Source: Cecembia rubra (lineage in GTDB: Bacteria > Bacteroidota > Bacteroidia > Cytophagales > Cyclobacteriaceae). From it: 64,000 bases of DNA. The translations under genes were made by a program, and so were the position numbers. The DNA lies in assembly GCF_003014575.1 (NCBI RefSeq), contig NZ_PYGF01000001.1, positions 682,001 through 746,000 on the forward strand, written 5' to 3'. Each line of letters begins with the position of its first letter. Positions within the stretch are counted from its first letter, which is position 1. Below are positions 56,570 through 64,000 of this stretch, piece after piece. The notes below the pieces were generated by a model. The model was not told where the DNA came from and did not search any database. It was given only the letters and a program-made list of their open reading frames with translations.

Positions 56570-57205
56570 ATGACACTAAGATTAGGAGACATCGCACCGA
56601 ATTTTACTGCAGAAACAACAGAAGGCAGAATTAATTTCCATGAGTATCTGGGTGATGGTTGGGGAATATTATTTTCCCATCCTGCTGATTATACCCCCGT
56701 TTGTACAACGGAATTAGGTACTGTGGCCAAACTTAAAACAGAATTTGATAGAAGAAATGTCAAAGTAATGGCTTTAAGTGTTGATGGATTGATTGACCAC
56801 AGAGGCTGGATCAAAGATATTAATGAAACACAGGCTACAGTAATCAATTTTCCATTAATAGCGGATGAAGAAAGGAAAATTTCTGAACTCTATGATATGA
56901 TTCATCCCAATGCAAGTGAAAATTTCACTGTAAGATCAGTCTTCGTTATTGGAAATGATAAAAAAATCAAATTGATTATTACCTACCCAGCAAGCACAGG
57001 TAGAAATTTTGATGAACTCCTTAGGGTAATAGATTCACTTCAGCTAACAGCTAATTACTCTGTGGCTACACCTGCCAACTGGAAACAAGGTGAGGATGTA
57101 GTAATTGCACCAAGTATCAAGGATGAAGATATTCCAAATAAGTTTCCAAAAGGCCATAAAGTCATCAAGCCCTATTTGAGAATTACTCCACAGCCCAACC
57201 TTTAA
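56570..57205 (+). CDS. 1-Cys (Prx6-type) peroxiredoxin
   Basis: A 211-aa peroxiredoxin that reduces hydrogen peroxide and organic peroxides. The peroxidatic Cys is in HPADYTPVCTTEL (about residue 46). The next conserved part FPLIADEERKISELYDM and the C-terminal DVVIAPSIKDEDI ... YLRITPQPNL are Prx6-type. There is no obvious resolving Cys, so an outside thiol such as bacillithiol or thioredoxin would be needed. Complete; start at MTLRLGDIAPNF. Confidence 0.93.
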   Translation: MTLRLGDIAPNFTAETTEGRINFHEYLGDGWGILFSHPADYTPVCTTELGTVAKLKTEFDRRNVKVMALSVDGLIDHRGWIKDINETQATVINFPLIADEERKISELYDMIHPNASENFTVRSVFVIGNDKKIKLIITYPASTGRNFDELLRVIDSLQLTANYSVATPANWKQGEDVVIAPSIKDEDIPNKFPKGHKVIKPYLRITPQPNL

Positions 57206-57212
57206 TTTTTAA

Positions 57213-57242
57213 TCCACAGGTCATTAAAGACCTGTGGATTAT
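57213..57242 (+). terminator. Candidate hairpin after peroxiredoxin gene
   Basis: A 12-bp stem, AATCCACAGGTC (57213-57224) with GACCTGTGGATT (57231-57242). The T tail is poor, so it may be a 3' stabilising hairpin or a weak terminator. Confidence 0.6.
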
Positions 57243-57265
57243 TAAATAATCTCTAGAGAAATTAC

Positions 57266-57297
57266 TTGACTTTTTTTTATCGAAAACTGTAATTTTT
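57266..57297 (+). promoter_or_regulatory. Weak candidate promoter for KAS III-like gene
   Basis: TTG (57266-57268) and, 21 bp on, TAATTTTT (57290-57297; seven of eight -7 positions), in an AT-rich leader 49 bp before the ATG. Confidence 0.25.
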
Positions 57298-57345
57298 TTC
57301 TACTTTTCAATTCTATATCCAAACAATCACCAAGTATTTTAAAGT

Positions 57346-58425
57346 ATGGCAGTTTATTCAGTAATCATTGGCTCTGGGAAGTATATACCCGATGTAGTTA
57401 TTAAAAATGAAGATTTTCTCAAAAAGAGTTTTATTAATGAAAAAGGAGAAAAAATCCCCAAAACCAATGAAGAGATCATAAGAAAATTTCAAGAGATAAC
57501 CGATATTCAAGAAAGGAGGTACCTCAAACCTGAATACAACACTTCGGATATGGGGTATTTTGCTGCCAAAGAAGCAATTGAGACTGCCAAAATTGACCCT
57601 GAAACCATTGATTACATTATTTTTGCCCATAATTTTGGAGATATCCTACACAACAATCAAAAATCAGACTTGGTCCCTGCATTAGCATCTAGAGCCAAAC
57701 ATATGCTAAAAATCCAAAATCCGGATTGTGTGGCTTATGATCTGCCTTTTGGTTGTCCTGGATGGGTACAGGGCATAATTCAAGCAGACTATTATATCAA
57801 ATCTGGGGATGCGAAACGTGTATTGGTAATCGGTGCAGAAAACCTGTCAAGAATCGCTGATCCACATGACATAGACAGTATGATATATTCTGATGGAGCA
57901 GGCGCTGTAATTGTTGAAGCGAGAGAGTCGGATAAACCAATAGGAATCATTTGCCATAAAACAAGATCAGACACATATTCAGAAGCCCATTTCCTAAAAA
58001 TGGATATTTCCTATTATCCAGAATATGAAGATAACACCTTGTTTATGAAAATGAACGGAAGAAAACTATATGAATATGCTTTGAATACCGTACCGGGTTT
58101 AGTGGCTGAAACGATCAAAAAAGCAGGAATAAGCATACATGATATCAAAAAAGTATTGATACATCAAGCTAATGCCAAAATGGATGAGGCCATCATTCAA
58201 AGGGTGTTCAAAATTTTCGGGTTGGAAGCCATGGACTCCAAAAGCATCATGCCGATGACCATCTCCAAATTGGGAAACAATTCAGTTGCCACAGTACCGA
58301 TACTCTACGATATGATCATCCGAGGTGAAATGCCCGGCCATTCAATCCATTCAGGTGACTATCTGGTCTTTGCCTCTGTAGGCGCGGGGATGAACGTAAA
58401 TACTTTTGTGTATAGGGTGCCTTAA
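57346..58425 (+). CDS. 3-oxoacyl-ACP synthase III family protein
   Basis: A 359-aa thiolase-fold ketosynthase of the FabH class. The catalytic Cys is in LPFGCPGWV, the His in LIHQANAKM and the Asn in GNNSVATVP, so the Cys-His-Asn triad is complete. It is longer than E. coli FabH (317 aa), with extra sequence in the first 100 residues, so it may use a special acyl primer rather than acetyl-CoA. It lies alone, away from fab genes, and cannot be assigned to fatty-acid start-up or to a secondary pathway from sequence. Confidence 0.88.
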   Translation: MAVYSVIIGSGKYIPDVVIKNEDFLKKSFINEKGEKIPKTNEEIIRKFQEITDIQERRYLKPEYNTSDMGYFAAKEAIETAKIDPETIDYIIFAHNFGDILHNNQKSDLVPALASRAKHMLKIQNPDCVAYDLPFGCPGWVQGIIQADYYIKSGDAKRVLVIGAENLSRIADPHDIDSMIYSDGAGAVIVEARESDKPIGIICHKTRSDTYSEAHFLKMDISYYPEYEDNTLFMKMNGRKLYEYALNTVPGLVAETIKKAGISIHDIKKVLIHQANAKMDEAIIQRVFKIFGLEAMDSKSIMPMTISKLGNNSVATVPILYDMIIRGEMPGHSIHSGDYLVFASVGAGMNVNTFVYRVP

Positions 58426-58559
58426 TAATTTTATACCCGGGACCAATGATCATACATTTAAAAAAAAATGCTTTGAGATCAAGTTAACCTGTATAGTTTA
58501 AATGCCATATACTTGGTACTACTTATTAAGTATGTGGCACAAATTATCTTTCCTCCTAT

Positions 58560-59348
58560 CTACAGTAAAATCCTTCCTTCCATATACGTCACTGCCTTTC
58601 CTGAAATAGCAACCCTTTCGCCCATCAACTCACAGATAAGTTCACCTCCTCTGGCAGAAAGTTGTTGCGCAATTAATTTAGTCTTGCCTAATTTTTCTGC
58701 CCAAAGCGGAATAAGAGTAGTATGCGCTGAACCCGTTACTGGATCCTCTGGCACCCCTACCTGTGGGCCAAAAAACCTTGAAACAAAATCTACATTTTCT
58801 CCTTTAGCGGTAACAATGACTCCCCTTGCAGGAATTTTTTCGATTTGGGTAAGGTCAAAACGAAGATTACGGATTTCTGTCTCAGATCGAAATACCAAAA
58901 CCACATCGGATTTCCCCCTGAAAGCTTGAATTGCCCTTGGTTCAAAACAAGAAAGAAGTTCATCACTGAGTGGGATTTCTTTGATATCATCCTTTGGAAA
59001 ATCTAAAGTTATCCTGCCATCCTTTAAATGTACTTTCAACTCCCCTGACCTTGGCGAATAAAAATCAATGCTGCCAAAGGGATGAGCTTCATGATGGAAT
59101 AGCACATGGGCTGAGGCAAGGGTTGCGTGACCACAAAGGTCTACCTCCACAGTCGGAGTAAACCATCGGATAAGGTATTTATCTCCATCTTTTACAAAAA
59201 AAGCAGTTTCTGAGAGATTATTTTCCAATGCTATTTTTTGGAGTAAATCATCTGAAAGCCAATGCCTTAATGGAACTACAGCTGCAGGATTCCCTCCAAA
59301 AACATGATCTGTAAAGGCATCTACTTGGTAAATTTTCAATGGGGTCAT
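58560..59348 (-). CDS. PhzF family isomerase
   Basis: A 262-aa protein of the PhzF/DapF-like two-lobe fold. Conserved residues are seen in VFGGNPAAVV, the catalytic Glu in ENNLSETAFFV, TVEVDLCGHATLASAHVLF, and GVPEDPVTGSAHTTLIPLW. Family members isomerise dihydro-hydroxyanthranilate in phenazine synthesis, but most outside phenazine clusters have unknown substrates, and no other phz gene is present. Confidence 0.9.
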   Translation of the reverse strand: MTPLKIYQVDAFTDHVFGGNPAAVVPLRHWLSDDLLQKIALENNLSETAFFVKDGDKYLIRWFTPTVEVDLCGHATLASAHVLFHHEAHPFGSIDFYSPRSGELKVHLKDGRITLDFPKDDIKEIPLSDELLSCFEPRAIQAFRGKSDVVLVFRSETEIRNLRFDLTQIEKIPARGVIVTAKGENVDFVSRFFGPQVGVPEDPVTGSAHTTLIPLWAEKLGKTKLIAQQLSARGGELICELMGERVAISGKAVTYMEGRILL

Positions 59349-59461
59349 GTGAATTCTTGAATTTCAACCGATAAACCTAGCAAATTCGAGTATATTTTGA
59401 AAAATTTAATAGCTTAAAATAAAACCACAAGCTCCAAACCTTTACATATAAACCATTGAAT

Positions 59462-60886
59462 ATGAACACATTGAATAAAAAATCTCTGAATTTCCCCAGT
59501 CGGCCTATTAAAATCATTCAATTTGGGGGAGGAAACTTTCTAAGGGGTTTTGTGGATTGGATGGTTGATTTGATGAATGAGAAAACAGACTTTTGCGGAA
59601 ACATACAGATAGTCAAACCACTTTCCCAAGGGTCAGTAGAAAAATTTAATTCTCAGGATGGCTTATTTCATGTATTGATTCAAGGGCTGGAGAATGGAAA
59701 GATCATACAAAACACCAGGTTAATAAGCTGTGTCGAGGGACTGATAAATCCATACATGAATTATGATGGTTTTCTGGCATTGTCTGAAAATCCAAATCTT
59801 CAGTTTGTCATTTCAAACACTACGGAAGTTGGAATTACATTTGATCCAAATGATTCTTTTCAGGAAAATGCATGTCCAATATCTTTCCCAGGTAAATTGA
59901 CTGCATTTCTATTTCACCGATTCAGATTTTTTAATGAAAATACCTACAAAGGCCTGAACATCCTACCATGTGAGCTGATTGAAAAAAACGGAGATCAGCT
60001 TAGGAATTGTGTATTGCAATACGCAGAATATTGGAATTTGCCAATGAACTTTGTTTTATGGATAAAAGAGTCATGCAACTTCTACAATACCCTGGTAGAT
60101 AGAATTGTACCAGGCTATCCTAAGGATAATATCCGGGAAATTCATGAAAAGCTGGGATTTGAAGATCAATTCATGGTGACTGCAGAGCCTTACCATCTCT
60201 GGGTAATAGAAGGACCTGAGGGACTCGAAAACGTCTTTCCTGCTTCTCAAGCCGGGCTTCAAGTGAAATTTGTAAAAGATTTAAGTCCATATAGAACTCA
60301 AAAAGTAAGAATTCTAAACGGTTCCCATACTGCTATGGCTCCTATGGCCTACATTTTGGGATTAAAAACTGTTAGAGAAGCTGTTGATGACAAAGATTTT
60401 GGTAAAATTGTAAAGTCAATGATTTTTGATGAAATCATACCAAGCATTGACCTTCCACAAGAAGAATTGAAGAGGTTTGCATCTGATGTGCTGGACAGGT
60501 TTAGTAATCCATTTATCCACCATGAACTGATTTCTATTTCCCTAAATTCAATTTCAAAATTTAGGGTTCGTGTACTGCCCAGTATTTTTGAGTTTCAACA
60601 TAAAAATGGCTTTTGGCCCCATTACCTAACTCGGTCCTTAGCGGCTTTGATTTTATTTTATTCGGGCAGAATAAATGGGGAAAATATACCCCTGAAAGAC
60701 GAGGCCTATGTTTTAGAATTTTTTGAAATGGTCTGGCAGGAAGCTGATTTGGAAAAAATCATTAAATATTCGCTTCAAAATGAAGCATTTTGGGGGATAG
60801 ACTTGAGTCAATTTTCAGGTTTTGCGGAACTGGTTTTGATTGAATTACAACAATTAATAGGTTTAAACAAAAGCAAAACAATTTGA
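59462..60886 (+). CDS. uxaB: Tagaturonate reductase (UxaB-like)
   Basis: A 474-aa NAD-dependent reductase of the long-chain mannitol dehydrogenase family. The Rossmann motif is IIQFGGGNFLRGFVDWMVD and the active-site Lys/Asn/His lie in KVRILNGSHTAMAPMAY. It reduces tagaturonate to altronate in galacturonate breakdown. No other uxa or kdg genes are nearby, so the pathway is completed elsewhere. The ATG at 59462 is preferred to TTG 59456 two codons earlier. Confidence 0.88.
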   Translation: MNTLNKKSLNFPSRPIKIIQFGGGNFLRGFVDWMVDLMNEKTDFCGNIQIVKPLSQGSVEKFNSQDGLFHVLIQGLENGKIIQNTRLISCVEGLINPYMNYDGFLALSENPNLQFVISNTTEVGITFDPNDSFQENACPISFPGKLTAFLFHRFRFFNENTYKGLNILPCELIEKNGDQLRNCVLQYAEYWNLPMNFVLWIKESCNFYNTLVDRIVPGYPKDNIREIHEKLGFEDQFMVTAEPYHLWVIEGPEGLENVFPASQAGLQVKFVKDLSPYRTQKVRILNGSHTAMAPMAYILGLKTVREAVDDKDFGKIVKSMIFDEIIPSIDLPQEELKRFASDVLDRFSNPFIHHELISISLNSISKFRVRVLPSIFEFQHKNGFWPHYLTRSLAALILFYSGRINGENIPLKDEAYVLEFFEMVWQEADLEKIIKYSLQNEAFWGIDLSQFSGFAELVLIELQQLIGLNKSKTI

Positions 60887-60939
60887 AGTTAATATTCATT
60901 TCAATTTGGAAAAGTGATTCAGGGACTTAAACAGCACAA

Positions 60940-60976
60940 AAAACCTCTAGAAGCTGGTTGCAGCCCTAGAGGTTTT
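60940..60976. terminator. Bidirectional terminator
   Basis: AAAACCTCTAG (60940-60950) pairs with CTAGAGGTTTT (60966-60976), loop of 15. It lies between the converging uxaB and S41 protease genes. Confidence 0.7.
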
Positions 60977-61001
60977 GAAGTTAATTAAAATCACTTATGA
61001 G

Positions 61002-64000
61002 TTATTTCACATCTTTCAATAACTCCTCTACAGCTTTTTCCAATTGTTGGTCAATGCCTTTATCAATTTTTCCAGGCATGTTTTTCACTTGGAACTGAGG
61101 TTTGGTTTCATTGTTTTCCATCCATTCACCTGCCTTATTCTTGGCTGAAATTGGTACAATACCCCATCTTCCTCCATCTGGCAACATTTCCCAACCAGCA
61201 AATGAACAGGTCCCTGGAGTTGGCATACCCACGGTCTTACCAATATTCAGGTCTGTGTAACCACATGCAAAGCAATGTCCATCGGAGTAATTTGCCTCGT
61301 TGAACATGGCCAAAGTAGGTTTGGTCCATCTGAAAGTAGGCTCATATCCTACTTCCCTATCTTCGGTAGCATATGTGATAAATCTCTCTCCGGTGAAGAA
61401 CATGGCCAGGTCTGCAACAAGGTCACCTCCACCATTGAAACGAGTATCCACAATTACGCCTTTGCGGTCATGATATTTACCCATCATTTCTTCATAGGTA
61501 GTCCTGTAAGGACCATCAGCCATGCCTGGGATATGAACATATCCCAAAGTTCCGTTACTCAATTTGTCAACTTCTTCCTGGTTCTTTTTCACCCATCTCT
61601 TATAAAGCAATTGATTTTCCTGTGCCAAAGTAATCGGCTTTACTGTAATTTGTTGACGAGTATTTGTTTTGGGATCGAATACTTCCAATAAAGTAAACTT
61701 ATCCGATTTTCTATTAAGATACTGCGCTACATCTTTATCTAGCTCAATGGTTTCCCCATCAATTTTTTCGATAATCATGCCAGCCTGAATTTTAAAACCG
61801 GCTTTATCCAAAGGTCCATCTTTCAATATTTCTGCAATTTTTATACCTGCTGATTTATGGCTGTAATCCATAAAAATTCCCAAAGAAGAAGTGGCATCTG
61901 CTTGAGGTATATTTCTGCTGAATCTAGCTCCTGCATGCGAAACGTTCAATTCCCCTATCAATTCGGAAACCATTTCTGCAAATTCATAGCTATTGCCAAT
62001 GTATGGGAGGTATTTCTCATATTGGTCTGCCAATTCATCCCAGTCGACTCCATGAAAATCTGAAGTATAAAAAGCACCTTTGGTTCTAATTCGGATATGT
62101 TCAAACATATGGGCCCTCTCGGCATCCACATCCACAGTCATTTCACCTGCAATTTTGATGGCTTCCCTTTTGCTGCCATTGTTGGTGATTTTGGCTATAG
62201 TACCGTCAGATAATAGATAAAGATTCTTCATTTCATTATCCCACTCCAATCTACCAAAACCGGCATCAAGTTTCAGCTCCATTTTGGTTTCTTTGGTCCT
62301 AAGATCAGTACTCCAAAGATTCATTCCTTTTTCGAACCTTGCCAAATAATAGAGCTTCTCGCCATCTTTGTCAATTACAGCATCTCCCAAGGAAGAAGAA
62401 TGAATGGTCAGTTTGGTTTTTCTTTCCTTTAAATCATCCCAATCTATGATCAATTCCTCAACTTTTTTGTCATCCTTCTTCTCATCTTTCTTTTCTTGTC
62501 CGTTTTTGGCAGCTTTTTCCACCTCCTTCAATAAATCAAAGTCCTCCTTGCTCAACCGGAACTTATCAAATCCTTCTTTGGTGAAAAACATGGCAAAAAC
62601 ATCATTTTGAGAACCTCCGCTTGTTGCAAAACCCTTAAGCCCATCCCTGTTACTGAACCAGATCATTTGTTTTCCACCATTTACCCATTTTGGTCTGGAA
62701 TCCCCATAACCGCTTTGGGTAAGATTTTCTATTGGCCTTTTTCCAGAAGCATCCAACAATACCACCTCACCATTTGCCATGGTTGGCCTAAATTCCGCTA
62801 AAAGCCATTTGCTGTCAGGGCTCCAAGTGAAGTACTTGTCACCATCTTGCATATGGAAGACTTCATCAGGAGTCATTAAAGTCACTGTGGATTTGTTAGA
62901 AAGATCCATTACTTTTAGGGTTTTTCTGGCTTCCACATAGGCCAATTTTTTACCATCAGGTGACAATTGTGGCAAGTAATTGTCATGTTCATTGCTTATC
63001 AGTACTTCTTCTTTCAATAAGGTACTGGCAAAGAAGAAAGGCTCTTCTTTTTCTCTTACTTTTTTGGTCTGGAAAATCTGCCACTTGCCATTGCGTTCTG
63101 AAGCATAGACAATGGATTTACCATCAGGGGCAAATTGTACAAAACGCTCTTGTTGTGGTGTATTTGTTATTCTTTTGGTCATTGCACCATCCACAGAAGT
63201 AACAAAAACCTCTCCCCTGGCAATAAATGCTATTTCTTTTCCATCAGGTGAAATAGACATTTCCCTTACACCTCCATTGATACTTATATAACTATCTGAA
63301 TTTGAAACTGGCTGGGTCTTGATGGTTACTTCAATTTTCATTGGATCCCCACCTTCTTTAAAAGTGTACAGCTCTCCATCATAAGAAAAACTCATCAAAC
63401 CATTTTCTGAAATAGTCAAAAACCTAATAGGAAAATCTTTAAGGTTTGTTAAGGCTTGCCTTTGGGCTGAATTATCCAGGTTGGTTTTAAAAACATTGAA
63501 ACTACCATTCTCTTCGCTTAGGTAATAGATATCACTTCCATTGGGCGCAAATACAGGGTTTCTGTCTTCTCCAGCAAAAGTAGTAATCATTTTATGGGTA
63601 TTGCTGGAAGCATCAAATAACCAGATATCTCGGGTGATGGCAGATTGATGACGCTTTCTCCATTCATTTTCCCCTCCCTTTTTATCGTGGTAAACCATCC
63701 GTTTACCATCCTTGCTTACCTGAACATACTCAGCAGGAATTGTCCAAACCTGGTCTACCCTGCCCCCAATTACCGGAACTTGATATAGCTCCGGTTGGGA
63801 ACCTGTAGGATATTGTCTATGTTCGGCCAAGTCCTGTCTAACACCCCCAAAAATTATGGATTTGTTATCAGCAGAAAAGCTATAGGGAGTTTCATCATTG
63901 GAATGGTAAGTCAACCTATTAGCTATGCCACCATCAGCATCCATGACAAAAACATCAAAATTGCCATAGCGATCTGATGCAAATGCAATTTGTTTACCAT
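61002..64000 (-). CDS. Tricorn-like S41 protease with beta-propeller (5' end outside window)
   Basis: At least 999 codons; the frame stays open to the right edge (KQIAFASDRYGNFDVFV before the internal Met at 63944), so the N-terminus is missing. The first 650 residues are WD40/TolB-type propeller blades, with repeated PDGK-like turns (SPDGKEIAF, APDGKSIVYAS, SPDGKKLAYVE, SPDSKWLLAE). A tricorn-type core follows: ELNVSHAG with the likely catalytic His, a PDZ domain (GPLDKAGFKIQAGMIIEKIDGE), and an S41 domain with VDTRFNGGGDLVADL, a likely Ser nucleophile in NYSDGHCF and GKTVGMPTPGT. Such proteins degrade peptides. Whether it is exported cannot be seen without the N-terminus. Confidence 0.9.
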   Translation of the reverse strand, partial: GKQIAFASDRYGNFDVFVMDADGGIANRLTYHSNDETPYSFSADNKSIIFGGVRQDLAEHRQYPTGSQPELYQVPVIGGRVDQVWTIPAEYVQVSKDGKRMVYHDKKGGENEWRKRHQSAITRDIWLFDASSNTHKMITTFAGEDRNPVFAPNGSDIYYLSEENGSFNVFKTNLDNSAQRQALTNLKDFPIRFLTISENGLMSFSYDGELYTFKEGGDPMKIEVTIKTQPVSNSDSYISINGGVREMSISPDGKEIAFIARGEVFVTSVDGAMTKRITNTPQQERFVQFAPDGKSIVYASERNGKWQIFQTKKVREKEEPFFFASTLLKEEVLISNEHDNYLPQLSPDGKKLAYVEARKTLKVMDLSNKSTVTLMTPDEVFHMQDGDKYFTWSPDSKWLLAEFRPTMANGEVVLLDASGKRPIENLTQSGYGDSRPKWVNGGKQMIWFSNRDGLKGFATSGGSQNDVFAMFFTKEGFDKFRLSKEDFDLLKEVEKAAKNGQEKKDEKKDDKKVEELIIDWDDLKERKTKLTIHSSSLGDAVIDKDGEKLYYLARFEKGMNLWSTDLRTKETKMELKLDAGFGRLEWDNEMKNLYLLSDGTIAKITNNGSKREAIKIAGEMTVDVDAERAHMFEHIRIRTKGAFYTSDFHGVDWDELADQYEKYLPYIGNSYEFAEMVSELIGELNVSHAGARFSRNIPQADATSSLGIFMDYSHKSAGIKIAEILKDGPLDKAGFKIQAGMIIEKIDGETIELDKDVAQYLNRKSDKFTLLEVFDPKTNTRQQITVKPITLAQENQLLYKRWVKKNQEEVDKLSNGTLGYVHIPGMADGPYRTTYEEMMGKYHDRKGVIVDTRFNGGGDLVADLAMFFTGERFITYATEDREVGYEPTFRWTKPTLAMFNEANYSDGHCFACGYTDLNIGKTVGMPTPGTCSFAGWEMLPDGGRWGIVPISAKNKAGEWMENNETKPQFQVKNMPGKIDKGIDQQLEKAVEELLKDVK

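Noticed and set aside
56501..57205. TTG 56501 as the peroxiredoxin start
   Set aside because: The added 23 residues do not resemble the family, and the TTG coincides with a candidate -33 box.

Overview
The window is an AT-rich chromosomal stretch of a Bacteroidota bacterium. It most likely belongs to the Cytophagales, near the Cyclobacteriaceae; this is inferred from gene content and protein style, and no 16S gene is present. Supporting signs are a short 287-aa primary sigma factor without region 1.1, promoter -7 boxes of the TAnnTTTG type, almost no Shine-Dalgarno sequences, many lipoproteins, a fused and enlarged LptF/LptG permease, a DUF349 repeat protein and a bacillithiol deacetylase. 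There is no prophage, insertion sequence or CRISPR array. Most of the window is housekeeping DNA with small operons.

Layout. 0-3.7 kb: M48 lipoprotein protease, DUF4442 protein, a secreted unknown, and a GluQ-like tRNA-Asp modifying enzyme. 3.7-8.9 kb: a four-gene exporter operon (TetR regulator, ABC protein with a degenerate ATPase domain, HlyD adaptor, TolC channel). 9-13.7 kb: M28 peptidase, hydrolase, DUF1684 and DUF1080 proteins. 13.7-18.7 kb: ABC-F protein, a heptamer repeat tract, a sodium/solute symporter, an RlmI-like methyltransferase and a small membrane protein. 18.9-24.8 kb: AsmA-like giant, sulfatase, phosphofructokinase. 25-30.9 kb: MnmA and TruC tRNA modification pair, a second M28 peptidase, a BASS transporter and a lipoprotein. 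30.9-34.2 kb: acyltransferase, patatin and metallo-hydrolase overlap as one operon, followed by accA. 34.4-34.7 kb: tRNA-Thr and two identical tRNA-Asp genes. 34.9-46.9 kb: DUF349, YqgE, PdxH, the trxB/M23/bshB1 operon, rpoD, pnp, rpsO, an Lpt permease and a START-like protein.

46.9-47.7 kb is the most unusual locus. A tRNA-Met gene is followed by its terminator and a small GIY-YIG nuclease gene. Then a second copy follows of the tRNA 3' part, the terminator and the first third of the nuclease gene (181 bp at 180/181 identity, offset 351 bp). In the second tRNA copy the 3' side of the anticodon arm is replaced by a 14-bp GC-rich palindrome. This looks like a minimal tRNA-linked nuclease element in tandem array.

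47.7-51 kb is the translation operon thrS-infC-rpmI-rplT, with a non-AUG start on infC. 51-61 kb holds L-2-hydroxyglutarate oxidase, an HMA/CDF fusion, a YheT-type hydrolase, an M20 amidohydrolase, a peroxiredoxin, a KAS III-like enzyme, a PhzF-like protein and tagaturonate reductase. The right edge cuts a large tricorn-like S41 protease that enters from beyond position 64000.
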